Made by a program: the position numbers and the translations under genes | Shown here: piece by piece, positions 17,478 to 26,174 of the stretch | How the letters are laid out: the number at the start of each line of letters is the position of its first letter | Numbering within the stretch: position 1 is the stretch's first letter | NCBI RefSeq assembly: GCF_044383835.1 | Contig: NZ_JBISEP010000002.1 | Span: 124,001 to 188,000, forward strand | Reading direction: 5' to 3' | Length of the DNA: 64,000 nt | Source of the DNA: Paraliobacillus sp044383835 | Lineage (GTDB): Bacteria; Bacillota; Bacilli; Bacillales; Amphibacillaceae | Notes under the pieces: generated by a model | Database searches by the model: none | What the model was told of the DNA's origin: nothing | The model's input: only the letters and a program-made list of their open reading frames with translations

Positions 17478-18914
17478 TTATTTCCCTAAGCGTTTGAATG
17501 CATTTTGTCCCATTTTCATTTTAGAGAATAGCATGGTTAGTACAATAGGAACAACAATCGCTACAGTCATTGAAACAAAGAACATTGTCCAATCCTGTGC
17601 CTGTATAGATAAAAACCCAGGTATACCACCTACTCCAATAGAATTAGCCATCACACCGCTTCCAACTGAAATAACCGCTGCAAGCATTGATCCAATCATA
17701 GCTGCCAAGAATGGAAATCCATATTTTAAATTAATCCCGAACATCGCTGGCTCCGTTACACCTAAATAACAAGATATTGCAGCCGGTATAGAAACTTGCT
17801 TTTCTTTATCATCTCTGCGATTAATAATAATCATAGCTAATACTGCTGAGCCCTGTGCCATATTTGATAAGGCAATCATTGGCCATAAATTAGTACCGTC
17901 AAATTCACTCATTAATTGTAAATCAATCGCATTTGTCATATGATGTAATCCTGTAATGACCAGTGGTGCATAGGCAAGGCCAAACACTGCCGCAAATAGC
18001 CATCCGAAAGCAGAGGTTAAACCACCATAAACCACGTCAGAAATCCAAGAACCAATTTCCCAACCAATCGGCCCTAGAACAACATGCGCAATCAGTACCG
18101 CTGGAATTAATGCAAAAAACGGAACAAAAATCATAGATACAACGCTTGGGATAATTTTTCTTAAGCCAAGTTCCAAATAAGCTAAAACAAAACCAGCTAA
18201 AATGGCAGGAATAACTTGTGCTTGATAACCGATCATATCTACCGTCGCAAAACCAAAATCCCAAAACGGAATTTCTTCTGCTCCAGCTACTCCATAAGCA
18301 TTTAATAGCTGTGGGGATACTAACGTAATACCAAGGACAATGCCTAGAATTTGACTTGTTCCCATTTTACGTGTAATCGACCAAACAATTCCTACAGGCA
18401 GAAAATGAAAGATAGCTTCACCGATTAACCAAAGGAAAGCATGTGTCCCTGACCAGAATTGAGACAATTCAATTAATGTTTGATCACCATTTGCCCCAAA
18501 TTCAGGAATCGAACCAATCACATTACGAAACCCTAAAACTAGACCACCAACCACTAAAGCGGGTATTAGAGGCGTAAATATTTCAGCCAAATGAGAGATC
18601 ATTCGTTGAATTACATTCATATTCTGTTTTGCAGCAACTTTTGCATCCTCTTTTGAAGTATCATTTACTCCAGCAATTTGGGTAAATACTTGATAAAAAC
18701 TAGCAACATCATTACCGATAATTACTTGAAATTGACCTGCATTAGTAAATGTACCTTTCACAATATCCATTTCCTCAATCTTGTCTTTGGACGCTTGTTT
18801 AGAATCATTTAATACAAAGCGCATTCTTGTTGCGCAATGTGTAACAACAGAAATATTCTCACTTCCACCAATGTGCTGTAGTAATTTCTCAGCATCAGAT
18901 GTATACTTAGACAT
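17478..18914 (-). CDS. treP: PTS trehalose transporter EIIBC
   Basis: A 478-residue PTS permease with an EIIB domain (about 1-85; phosphorylated Cys in VTHCATRMRF) joined to a glucose/sucrose-superfamily EIIC domain (about 105-478, roughly ten helices; GEAIFHFLPVG, GLHHMTNAIDL, LGVTEPAMFGINLK). There is no EIIA domain, as usual for TreP, so a separate glucose-type EIIA must supply phosphate. It imports trehalose as trehalose-6-phosphate for TreC. First gene of the operon, with a promoter and operators directly upstream. The ATG at 18914 has GAGGGG at 7 nt; the ATG at 18920 is too close. Confidence 0.95.
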   Translation of the reverse strand: MSKYTSDAEKLLQHIGGSENISVVTHCATRMRFVLNDSKQASKDKIEEMDIVKGTFTNAGQFQVIIGNDVASFYQVFTQIAGVNDTSKEDAKVAAKQNMNVIQRMISHLAEIFTPLIPALVVGGLVLGFRNVIGSIPEFGANGDQTLIELSQFWSGTHAFLWLIGEAIFHFLPVGIVWSITRKMGTSQILGIVLGITLVSPQLLNAYGVAGAEEIPFWDFGFATVDMIGYQAQVIPAILAGFVLAYLELGLRKIIPSVVSMIFVPFFALIPAVLIAHVVLGPIGWEIGSWISDVVYGGLTSAFGWLFAAVFGLAYAPLVITGLHHMTNAIDLQLMSEFDGTNLWPMIALSNMAQGSAVLAMIIINRRDDKEKQVSIPAAISCYLGVTEPAMFGINLKYGFPFLAAMIGSMLAAVISVGSGVMANSIGVGGIPGFLSIQAQDWTMFFVSMTVAIVVPIVLTMLFSKMKMGQNAFKRLGK

Positions 18915-18975
18915 TTTCATTCCCCTCTCTTATTTAAAAACATTCTTTTTACTCAAAACTTAAAATAAAACCAAA

Positions 18976-18989
18976 CTTGTATATACATG
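18976..18989. promoter_or_regulatory. Second TreR operator
   Basis: CTTGTATATACATG matches the TTGTATATACAA TreR box with one changed half-site base. It lies about 10-25 nt downstream of the expected transcription start of treP. Confidence 0.7.
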
Positions 18990-18991
18990 TT

Positions 18992-19007
18992 ATGTTTGCG
19001 TTTTCAT
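18992..19007 (-). promoter_or_regulatory. CcpA binding site (cre)
   Basis: On the minus strand ATGAAAACGCAAACAT fits the cre consensus WTGNAANCGNWNNCAW at every position. It overlaps the -10 box and the start point of the treP promoter, so carbon catabolite repression of the operon is expected. Confidence 0.75.
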
Positions 19008-19034
19008 TATATCTTGTATATACAAGATCGTCAA
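19006..19034 (-). promoter_or_regulatory. treP promoter with TreR operator in the spacer
   Basis: Minus-strand TTGACG (19034-19029) and TATAAT (19011-19006) are separated by exactly 17 bp. That spacer (19012-19028) is filled by the perfect 18-bp palindrome ATCTTGTATATACAAGAT (19011-19028), the TreR box. TreR binding there would exclude RNA polymerase. Confidence 0.85.
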
Positions 19035-19084
19035 TAATAATTTTTCTGTTAATTTACAAAATCATGATGTATTTAATACCTCAA

Positions 19085-19115
19085 ATAAAAAGCACGCTCC
19101 ATAATCGAAGCGTGC
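19085..19115 (-). terminator. Intrinsic terminator
   Basis: On the minus strand GCACGCT and AGCGTGC enclose a 10-nt loop and are followed by TTTTTATTT. It lies downstream of the 113-residue hypothetical gene. Confidence 0.7.
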
Positions 19116-19165
19116 CATTAATTATATATCGTCCATTTTCTAAGCTTAGTTAAATCACTTTTCCT

Positions 19166-19507
19166 TTACTTAAACATTTCCTTGTCAACATAACCATCAT
19201 TTTCATGTAAAGTTTTTAAAGCTTCATTAAAGTCTTCTTCATGCACTTCACACTCTAATGAGACATTGCGACCTTGGTTACTGTTATCTAACGTCTCATC
19301 ATCCATTACCTTAAACGGATATGCGGGCATACCAGCTGTATTAGGCGTAGTGCCTATCCTTGCGATTAGAGGGGCGGTAAATGTAGAGTCATAGTCTGTT
19401 CCCAGTGTATCAACTTGGACATTTTTCACATTTAACTTATTTAATTTCGCACGGACGTCTTCCGCATCATTTTCTGTTCTAAAATAAGCTTGTAATCTTC
19501 TATACAT
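19166..19507 (-). CDS. Hypothetical protein, 113 aa, ACT-like fold
   Basis: A small acidic soluble protein. The N-terminal AYFRTENDAEDVRAKLNKL followed by VKNVQVDTLG gives a beta-alpha-beta pattern, and the C-terminal CEVHEEDFNEALKTLHEN repeats it, so a ferredoxin/ACT-like fold is plausible. The pattern resembles general-stress proteins in which a short-term memory of residues around xxAxxAIxxL recurs, but I do not recognise the family. The ATG follows GGGTGAGG. It has its own terminator and appears monocistronic. Confidence 0.75.
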   Translation of the reverse strand: MYRRLQAYFRTENDAEDVRAKLNKLNVKNVQVDTLGTDYDSTFTAPLIARIGTTPNTAGMPAYPFKVMDDETLDNSNQGRNVSLECEVHEEDFNEALKTLHENDGYVDKEMFK

Positions 19508-19686
19508 TTTTCCTCACCCTTTTAGTTTGTCATTATATTCATCTTTACTATACCCATTTTTCAAATGTTAAAACAAAATATTTTAGGTAATAGGAAAATA
19601 GTGTGGAAAAGTCAGCACCACAGATTTCCTCATAGACCCATTCATAGCATCTATTTCTACTTTGAATGAATTTTTCTCTTAAATTG

Positions 19687-20712
19687 CTACTCCCTTCTAT
19701 GCTCACCTTGTTTTTCAAACACAAACAAGGTAGGATTCACGCCCTTCAAACTCAGAGAGTAAGATTTCAGACAAAAAAGCCCTAATCGTTTTGCTTCCCA
19801 AAACAATTGATTGACACTCTCAGACAAAATAACGGCTCTCCCGTTCGGATTCAAGACTCTACATACTTCATTCATAATATGGTGATTGAACAATTCTAAA
19901 TCCTCGTCGGGGGAAATTTGTCTACCAAATGGAAGATTAGTTACAATTTTATCGACATAACCGGTAGCAAAAGGCAATTTCTTTGCATCCCAAACATTAA
20001 CTTCCGCCATGGAATCATCAAGATTATTTTTTGCTATTTTTGTGACTGGGTCAGATATATCTCCACCAACTATCTGATTTGCAGGGTATGTGGCTCGTTC
20101 AGACAAAATTGTGCCTGAACCACAACAAGGGTCTACGAAAATATCTGTCCATTTAGGATCTGACAACCACACCATCGCATGAGCCACAGTAGGAAGTAAT
20201 GATGCACGAGAGAACCGTCGATTCTGATTGCGAAAACGAAACATCGCATTTGTAAGTCGAAGTGAAAAAATCACATTATGATGTTCAATGTCGAGCCTGA
20301 ATTCTACCTGATGATTTTGAGAAGTTCCAATGTTCCATTCAGCGTATCGCTTTTTAATGCCCTCCATTGCTTTTTTTGCTACTTCAAAACGACTATAGGT
20401 TTGTTTTCCTTTACGGCTTGCATTTACCCAATATAAATCTTTATGATCAATAAAATCCAAATCCAACTGGGATATTCGATCACTTACCTGAGATAGGTGT
20501 TTTTTATGTGGACCAATTTGAAATTGATCAATTACTTGAAATAAATTATCTGCCGACCTTAAAGTACTTAAGCATGTAAAAGACTCAGCTATGGTAAAGA
20601 AAACTTTCCCTCTATTTATTTGAATTATTTCAGAATCACTCACTTTGTTGTTAATTTCATTTGATAAAACGTATTCTAATCCAGATAATACGCTCGCAAA
20701 ATAAAGAGTCAT
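19687..20712 (-). CDS. TRM11-family SAM-dependent RNA methyltransferase (THUMP type)
   Basis: A 341-residue enzyme. Residues about 40-155 resemble a THUMP RNA-binding domain. The C-terminal half is a Rossmann methyltransferase with motif I FVDPCCGSGTILSE and the N6/N2-amino methyltransferase motif TNLPFGRQ (NPPY-like). This architecture is shared with Trm14/TrmN and RlmL-N, which make N2-methylguanosine in tRNA or rRNA; the exact target here is unknown. The ATG at 20712 has GGAGG 8 nt upstream; the longer frame to 20751 lacks one. Not the usual B. subtilis YpsC neighbourhood. Confidence 0.83.
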   Translation of the reverse strand: MTLYFASVLSGLEYVLSNEINNKVSDSEIIQINRGKVFFTIAESFTCLSTLRSADNLFQVIDQFQIGPHKKHLSQVSDRISQLDLDFIDHKDLYWVNASRKGKQTYSRFEVAKKAMEGIKKRYAEWNIGTSQNHQVEFRLDIEHHNVIFSLRLTNAMFRFRNQNRRFSRASLLPTVAHAMVWLSDPKWTDIFVDPCCGSGTILSERATYPANQIVGGDISDPVTKIAKNNLDDSMAEVNVWDAKKLPFATGYVDKIVTNLPFGRQISPDEDLELFNHHIMNEVCRVLNPNGRAVILSESVNQLFWEAKRLGLFCLKSYSLSLKGVNPTLFVFEKQGEHRRE

Positions 20713-20751
20713 ACTAACGCCTCCAATTTTTTGAACGCCGTTTAAGAACAC

Positions 20752-20790
20752 AAAAAAGCCGTGAATGAACCATTCTTAAGATTCATCACG
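20752..20790 (-). terminator. Intrinsic terminator on the minus strand
   Basis: Minus-strand CGTGATGAATC pairs with GGTTCATTCACG (one bulged base), followed by GCTTTTTTG. No annotated protein gene ends here, so it implies a short transcript started further right, around 20.8-21.1 kb. Confidence 0.7.
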
Positions 20791-20883
20791 ACCTCTTGTC
20801 AACTTTATTTATAAACTGTTTTTAGACGTGTGTGCAAACAGCATATTTAACGGCATTATGATGATTAAGTTCATTGACTGCTA

Positions 20884-20939
20884 ATACTTGAAAATCACAT
20901 GACAATTAACCCCATCCACCAGAGGTTTTTTTCAAGTAT
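20884..20939 (+). terminator. Nested stem-loop and terminator on the plus strand
   Basis: ATACTTGAAAA (20884-20894) pairs perfectly with TTTTCAAGTAT (20929-20939). Inside, AACCCC (20908-20913) and GAGGTT (20922-20927) form a smaller stem leading into a T7 run. A plus-strand RNA would stop here, opposite the minus-strand transcript described at 20752-20995. Confidence 0.55.
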
Positions 20940-20959
20940 CATTGTTATTCAATTTGTGA

Positions 20960-20995
20960 TTATCGAATAACTGTCAAGAACACTGCCATCATCAT
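20960..20995 (-). CDS. Possible very short peptide gene (11 aa)
   Basis: Three tandem ATGs open MMMAVFLTVIR, ending in TAA. A strong GGTGGAGG site lies 10 nt upstream. The start resembles holin-like type I toxin peptides, but the ORF is much shorter and lacks the charged tail, so it may be truncated or decayed. The surrounding convergent terminators support a small RNA locus. The remaining part of 20713-21605 holds no other gene: only a second hairpin set at 21465-21507 and 21532-21575. Confidence 0.3.
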   Translation of the reverse strand: MMMAVFLTVIR

Positions 20996-21531
20996 AATTA
21001 AAATACCTCCACCATTTAATATTACTATTATCTTAAAACATCTGATTATAAAAAACAATAATTTATGGCATAAGTTGTATAAGTTTACTCTCGGATTAAA
21101 CCAACAATAGTTTAAAGTGATATAGAATTTACTGATACAATTATTTTCTATTACCCACACGATAATCCGAATACAAAATATTTTTTAAAACATAACAACT
21201 TGATTGTACACGTCTTCTTTAGTAACAACTTATGTGGCTTATGTCACTTTTGCTTTTTCTCACATGTTTTTTTATCTTGAAATAACTTTTTGAATCTTAA
21301 AATTTGTCTAAATCATGATTAAACCATTGACATAATAATTTAAGATGAAATTACAACAAGATTTTCTTGTATGATCTCTTTTATTTAAATACTATCCATC
21401 AAAATTCAGTTTCCATCGCCTTGTTCAATTAATTGATAAGCCGTTTTTACAGTAACACACGCCCTTAATCACCTTCATTGTAAACACACCCGATTATCGG
21501 TGATTAAAACAATTTGATCCAAGCAGAAACA

Positions 21532-21575
21532 TACCCTCTAGCTAGCGTTTTTCATTAACGCGTAACTACAGGGTA
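21532..21575 (-). terminator. Hairpin downstream of the YpjP-like gene
   Basis: An imperfect 17-bp stem (TACCCTCTAG.. with ..CTACAGGGTA) lies 31 nt beyond the stop codon of the YpjP-like gene. The T-run is weak, but position and strength suit a terminator. Confidence 0.5.
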
Positions 21576-21605
21576 AATAATTTATTACTATTCAATTATA
21601 CTTCC

Positions 21606-22211
21606 CTACGCCATCCATTTTGGTGGTGTATCTTTACTCCAGTATATTTCGCCAATTGTATGATGCGCTTCATATTTATCTTGTTGTACATGATAATGAA
21701 AATTGAACCAATATCCTTCTTGTGGGCGAATATCTCTTCTCACATGAAAACGAATTAAATCTTCACCTGTTTGCTCATTGTATACATTAAATATTTTTTC
21801 ACCGTAACCGGCTACTTGATCTGCGGAAATGCGAATAGAAGTAATTTTATCTTCTGAAATATCCATTAAAACCGTTTCTAGTACTGATTCAATACCTGGT
21901 AAAATAGTAGCTGTAAAATCGTCTTCAATCTGACCTGTAATTTTCGGACCAAGCTTTGTCATTGCTTGTGTTTTAGCTTGTTCAATTAGTTGATCAATTG
22001 GAGCAGGTTCGATGAGGGGATCGTAAATAGATGACGCTTCATAGTTATCTAATACAACAGACATACTCTGTTTGTTCGAGTTTTCATCAGATGGCTCTAT
22101 TTCCTTATTCGCAGCTTCTGCATCTGTATGTAACTGCATCGGTGGTACATATAAACCTAAGGTAACAATAGAAACAAATGTAACAAACAACCGCTTCAAC
22201 CAGAGTTTCAT
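21606..22211 (-). CDS. YpjP-like secreted/membrane-anchored protein
   Basis: A 201-residue protein with an N-terminal signal or anchor (KLWLKRLFVTFVSIVTLGLYVPPMQ; the hydrophobic run covers about 7-24), a polar linker and a conserved C-terminal domain (GYGEKIFNVYNEQTGEDLIRFH, then WFNFHYHVQQD, GEIYWSKDTPPKW). These blocks match the YpjP family of Bacillus. The function is unknown. The ATG has an outstanding GGGAGGGG site. It faces away from the DsrE gene. Confidence 0.82.
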   Translation of the reverse strand: MKLWLKRLFVTFVSIVTLGLYVPPMQLHTDAEAANKEIEPSDENSNKQSMSVVLDNYEASSIYDPLIEPAPIDQLIEQAKTQAMTKLGPKITGQIEDDFTATILPGIESVLETVLMDISEDKITSIRISADQVAGYGEKIFNVYNEQTGEDLIRFHVRRDIRPQEGYWFNFHYHVQQDKYEAHHTIGEIYWSKDTPPKWMA

Positions 22212-22384
22212 CTAATCCCCTCCCTTTTTCTGAAAATTATCCTTATTACAATAATATCACGTTGTATTAAAAAATCTATATTTTTATCCCTTTTTTAATA
22301 GAAACGAAATATTTCACATGTTTTTGCCACAATTAACACAACCTAAAAAGATCAAGTAGATCAATAAGAAAGGAGCAAAACAAA

Positions 22385-22861
22385 ATGTCAGACAAGATGA
22401 ATTTATTAATGTTTAGCGGAGAATATGACAAAGCGATGGCAGGTTTGATTTTGGCAAACGCTGCGAGGGAACTAGATGTAGAAGTAACCATGTTTTTTGC
22501 TTTTTGGGGACTATGGCTCGTTCGCGATCCCGAAAAAGTTTCCAACGAAGATAAGACGATATACGAAAAAATGTTCAGCGCCTTTTCACCAAAAGGGGCA
22601 GAAGATCTCCCGCTGTCAAAAATGAACTTTAATGGGCTTGGTAAAAAGCTATTAGTCGACATGATGGATGACCATCACGCACCACATGTCATCCATTTTT
22701 TAAAAGGGGCTCAAAAAAAGCAAGTAAAATTTTACGGATGTAAGCTTTCACTTGAAATTATGGGATTTAAACAAGAAGAACTGATCCCCGAATTAGAAAT
22801 TGTTGACGCAAAAACTTACTTAAAGAATGCATTGCAATCAAATATGCAGCTATTCATTTAA
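22385..22861 (+). CDS. DsrE/DsrF/DrsH-like sulfur-relay family protein
   Basis: A 158-residue protein of the DsrE-like fold (LLMFSGEYDKAMAGLILANAA, VTMFFAFWGLWLV, KQVKFYGCKLSLEIMG). The single Cys in FYGCKLS sits where sulfurtransferases of this family carry the persulfide, so a sulfur carrier role is plausible. The long insert with MNFNGLGKKLLVDMM is typical of the DrsH/YrkE-type branch. AAAGGAG precedes the ATG. The next gene, 91 nt away on the same strand, is a cysteine-desulfurase-like class V aminotransferase, a likely partner. Confidence 0.85.
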   Translation: MSDKMNLLMFSGEYDKAMAGLILANAARELDVEVTMFFAFWGLWLVRDPEKVSNEDKTIYEKMFSAFSPKGAEDLPLSKMNFNGLGKKLLVDMMDDHHAPHVIHFLKGAQKKQVKFYGCKLSLEIMGFKQEELIPELEIVDAKTYLKNALQSNMQLFI

Positions 22862-22952
22862 TAGCTGCTCCACCTGAAATTCATCCTAACACTTTTGTTC
22901 GCCCAGCATAGGCTAATGATATAGTAAGATCGATCGGAGAGGTGGAACAAGG

Positions 22953-24464
22953 ATGTTTAAAGCTAAAATCGGAACAAAAACCCATTACCCTAACGGAGAA
23001 TTGGAAGAATATTTTAAACCTTATCGCCAACAAACGATTGGTTATAATCAACGCATAAAGACACCTTATGGACATAAAAACATGATTTACGCTGACTGGA
23101 CAGCTAGTGGCCGGTTATATGAGCCTATTGAATTAAAACTAATGAACGTCATCGGCCCTTTTATCGGCAATACCCACACCGAATCTACTGTAACCGGCAT
23201 GACTACAACCGAGGCCTATGAGCAATCTAAATATATTATAAAAAATCATGTGAATGCTCGAGCAGATGATATTCTAATTGCAACTGGCACCGGCATGACT
23301 GATGCAGTAAATAAGTTACAGCGTTTGTTAGGTATCAAGGCACCAGAGGGGATACAACAGCAGATGAACATAAAAGAAACAGACCGGCCGATTATTTTCG
23401 TCAGTCATATGGAACATCACTCTAATTATTTATCTTGGAAAGAAACAACCGGAGATGTAATCATGCTATCACCTGATAAGAACGGTCAGGTAAATACAGA
23501 AGAGTTAAAAAAACAACTTCAATTCTATGCCAAACGAAAAACAAAAATTGGTGCTTTCACCGCATGTTCAAATGTAACAGGATTACAAACAGATTATCAC
23601 GAATTAGCGAAAATGATGCATGAGCATGGAGGCGTTTGCTTTGTTGATTTTGCTGCATCTGCACCATACAACGATATCGATATGCACCCAGATGAATTAT
23701 CAGAGAGGCTTGATGGAATCTTTTTTTCTCCACATAAGTTTCTTGGCGGACCTGGATCTAGCGGTATTTTAATTGTGTCAGAAAAATTAATACCAAGCGA
23801 GATTCCTGATATTCCTGGAGGTGGAACTGTCTTATGGACAGATAAGTGGGGAGGATATAAATACAATAACCATACAGAATCCAGAGAAGATGGTGGTACA
23901 CCAGGATTTTTACAACTTATCCGTGCTGCTCTAGCAATCAAATTGAAGGAAGCAATGGGAACAGAAGAAATGCATTATCGCAAACAAGAAATAATAAACT
24001 TTTTTATACCAGCATTAGAAAACATAAACGGAATAGATATCTTAGGCTATCCATCCACTCAACCTTGTTTAGGAATGATTGCCTTCTGTGCAAAAGATAT
24101 TCATCACCATTTATTTGTAAAGCTATTAAATGATCGATTCGGTATCCAAACAAGAGGTGGTTGTTCCTGCGCTGGACCATATGGCCATTATTTATTAAAT
24201 ATTGATTCTAGCCTTTCCAAGAAAATAGTTCAATCTGTTGAAGCTGGAGATCTATTCTCAAAACCAGGATGGGTGCGCATCTCGTTCCACCCATTCATGT
24301 CGAATCAAGAAATAGAGCATGTGATCGATGCTATTCAACTTGTAATGAAGCATGCTGAACAATGGAAAAAAGACTATGTTTATGACTGTCGCAAAGATAC
24401 ATTCATTTACAAAGATGAAAAAGAACAGCCTAACGTTGATTTAAACCAATTGTTCTCGTTCTAA
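22953..24464 (+). CDS. Class V aminotransferase-fold PLP enzyme
   Basis: A 503-residue PLP-dependent enzyme of the cysteine desulfurase/class V superfamily. Seen are ADWTASGRLYEPIE, THTESTVTG, SHMEHHSNYLSWKE, VDFAASAPYNDID and the PLP lysine in FFSPHKFLGGPGSSG. Near the C-terminus, QTRGGCSCAGPYGH carries two cysteines where SufS/IscS have their catalytic loop Cys. It is about 100 residues longer than SufS, and this longer branch is poorly studied. Next to the DsrE-like gene it may supply sulfur to that protein; this is inference. AGAGGTGG precedes the ATG. Confidence 0.85.
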   Translation: MFKAKIGTKTHYPNGELEEYFKPYRQQTIGYNQRIKTPYGHKNMIYADWTASGRLYEPIELKLMNVIGPFIGNTHTESTVTGMTTTEAYEQSKYIIKNHVNARADDILIATGTGMTDAVNKLQRLLGIKAPEGIQQQMNIKETDRPIIFVSHMEHHSNYLSWKETTGDVIMLSPDKNGQVNTEELKKQLQFYAKRKTKIGAFTACSNVTGLQTDYHELAKMMHEHGGVCFVDFAASAPYNDIDMHPDELSERLDGIFFSPHKFLGGPGSSGILIVSEKLIPSEIPDIPGGGTVLWTDKWGGYKYNNHTESREDGGTPGFLQLIRAALAIKLKEAMGTEEMHYRKQEIINFFIPALENINGIDILGYPSTQPCLGMIAFCAKDIHHHLFVKLLNDRFGIQTRGGCSCAGPYGHYLLNIDSSLSKKIVQSVEAGDLFSKPGWVRISFHPFMSNQEIEHVIDAIQLVMKHAEQWKKDYVYDCRKDTFIYKDEKEQPNVDLNQLFSF

Positions 24465-24532
24465 ATATTATTTATTGTTGAAAACATGCGATCTTTTTTA
24501 ACAATAAATAAAGAAATGAAAACGACAACTGC

Positions 24533-24588
24533 AATGCCGCATGAGAACTCACTGCGTTTAAACACTGTAGTCTCATGCGGCATTTTTA
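24533..24588 (+). terminator. Intrinsic terminator
   Basis: A perfect 14-bp stem (AATGCCGCATGAGA, 24533-24546, with 24571-24584) with a 24-nt loop, followed by TTTTTAC. It ends the DsrE/aminotransferase unit. Confidence 0.85.
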
Positions 24589-24721
24589 CACAGGGAAATG
24601 CAGCACCCTCTCATATTGGGAAAATACAGTTGCTTGATTTTAGCCCAATGTTGCATAACAGTTCGTATATGTAATAATAAAGTTTTTTAAAAATATTAGT
24701 GCTATTCAACAATCGCGCCCG

Positions 24722-25086
24722 TCAGTAAAACAATGACACTAACAAGTTATACAAAGAATGAATAATAATTACCGACCAAAGAGAATTACTTTTCTTATAC
24801 ACAAATCCAAATATAATCCCCAATACAAAAACCGTTAATATAGAACTTAGAATATATGGGAATCCAAACAGACCTTTATAAAACCAAATTGGAAAATGAA
24901 TCGATACAAAGAGTAAGGCGGTAATTATATTTGCTATCCAGAATTTATAAAAATCCATTAGTTTTCTTAATAAAAAACCTCTAAAGACAATTTCTTCAGT
25001 GATTACAGCGAAATCCTGATTCCTTTATCATATCTGTTTTTACTCTAAAATTCTCCTTGTACTTACCTCGAACCCATTGCTTTCTT
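24722..25086 (-). pseudogene. Decayed CPBP-family intramembrane protease
   Basis: The minus strand contains the CPBP hallmark EExxxRG (TEEIVFRGFLLRKL, about 25000-24960) followed by the helix with IHFPIW and the C-terminal LWSVIIIHSLYNLLVSLFY. Upstream, a short stretch in another frame (RGKYKENFRVKTDMIKESGF) joins this after an in-frame stop. The N-terminal membrane helices expected of a roughly 220-residue protein are missing. A 78-residue ORF from 24958 would lack the catalytic Glu pair. I read it as a deleted and frameshifted relic of an abortive-infection/bacteriocin-immunity-type protease. Confidence 0.7.
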
Positions 25087-25099
25087 TATTCAATTTAAC

Positions 25100-25300
25100 C
25101 TAATGTTCTGCAGTTAATTTAGGAATCACATAAGTTAATATCACATACTGCATCTCCATTACAAAGTCACTTGGAACATTATATTTAATCACTTTTTTAG
25201 TGTTTCTCCATTTAGCCTCCATACTATCTATACCGTCAATATCCACCATAAATAAATTAGTGACTTTCTCTAACACGCTCATTACTACTCGAAATTTCAT
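25100..25300 (-). CDS. Hypothetical protein, 66 aa, possibly a fragment
   Basis: A small ORF (MKFRVVMSVLEKVTNLF...YVIPKLTAEH) with reasonable protein-like composition but no ribosome binding site. It lies next to a pseudogene in a patch of decayed sequence. I do not recognise a family. It may be a remnant of a larger gene whose 5' end has been lost. Confidence 0.35.
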   Translation of the reverse strand: MKFRVVMSVLEKVTNLFMVDIDGIDSMEAKWRNTKKVIKYNVPSDFVMEMQYVILTYVIPKLTAEH

Positions 25301-25386
25301 CGCAGTTCGAAAATACAGCTATAACATCCATATTATCTATTATTCATAATGCGATGATGTTTCATGCCGAATTACCAAAATAATAA

Positions 25387-25827
25387 TCAACGAATAAATG
25401 CTGCTTCCTTTTTCGAAAGCGCATCCCCTAACCATTGAGGGTGCATTGTTAACAAATTTTCTGGTAAGTTGTCTTGACCAAAAAACTTAATTTCAAGTGA
25501 TTCACCTGAATTACATTTAAGTTCCCCACTTATAATTTCAGCAAGGAAACAAGTTGTTATAAAATGCACTGACTTACCATTTGGATAATTAAAAACTTGT
25601 GAATCAGGATCGGAGTATACACCAATCAGCTTTTTAATTCTGATATCTAAATTAGTCTCTTCCTTCACTTCTCTGATTACTGCCTCAGAAACTGTTTCAC
25701 CAATTTCAACATGGCCTGAAGGGATTCCCCACAGGCCCACATCAGCTCTTTTTTGCAATAAAACCTGATTCTTTTCGTTCAAAATAATTACAGCAATTCC
25801 GGCTTTTAAATCATCAATTTTTTGCAA
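25387..25827 (-). CDS. NUDIX hydrolase
   Basis: A 146-residue pyrophosphohydrolase with a full Nudix box: Gly in GHVEIGETVSEAVIREV, then KEETNLDI, with the REVKEE metal-binding glutamates intact. The N-terminal strand is AGIAVIILNEKNQVLLQKRAD. It belongs to the MutT/ADP-ribose-type group; the nucleotide substrate is not predictable. The start is TTG, 7 nt after AAAGGAG. It appears monocistronic. The 347-nt gap to the next gene (25828-26174) shows nothing recognisable. Confidence 0.9.
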   Translation of the reverse strand: MQKIDDLKAGIAVIILNEKNQVLLQKRADVGLWGIPSGHVEIGETVSEAVIREVKEETNLDIRIKKLIGVYSDPDSQVFNYPNGKSVHFITTCFLAEIISGELKCNSGESLEIKFFGQDNLPENLLTMHPQWLGDALSKKEAAFIR

Positions 25828-26174
25828 ATCAAAACTCCTTTCTTCAAAGAAACAGTCCTATTATGACACAATTTCATTCGGTTATATAGGATGAAACCAA
25901 ATGAACTCTTTAAGTATTTGTATAGCATAGTATATTTAAATAGTGCCAAATATCATTCTCCAAACACGATTGCTATCAAGCCTATACATGTATCGTTTTT
26001 GTCTTTCTTTCTGTTTCACAATTATTTCTAAAGCACAAAACCTTATTAACCTTTAAATTGACCAATCTTTTAATTAAGTAATTTCCTGATTTTCGAATCT
26101 TTTTCTTCTTTAGATATTGTGTTTTAGCGCGCAATCAAAAAGGAACCTTTTCCATTACACGTATAAAAGAACGT

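Noticed and set aside
22333..22662. 109-codon minus-strand ORF over the DsrE gene
   Set aside because: It is antisense to a well-supported family protein and starts without a ribosome binding site.
24533..24588. Long-loop hairpin as a riboswitch or attenuator
   Set aside because: It lies downstream of the aminotransferase gene with a T-run and no following gene on that strand; an ordinary terminator is simpler.
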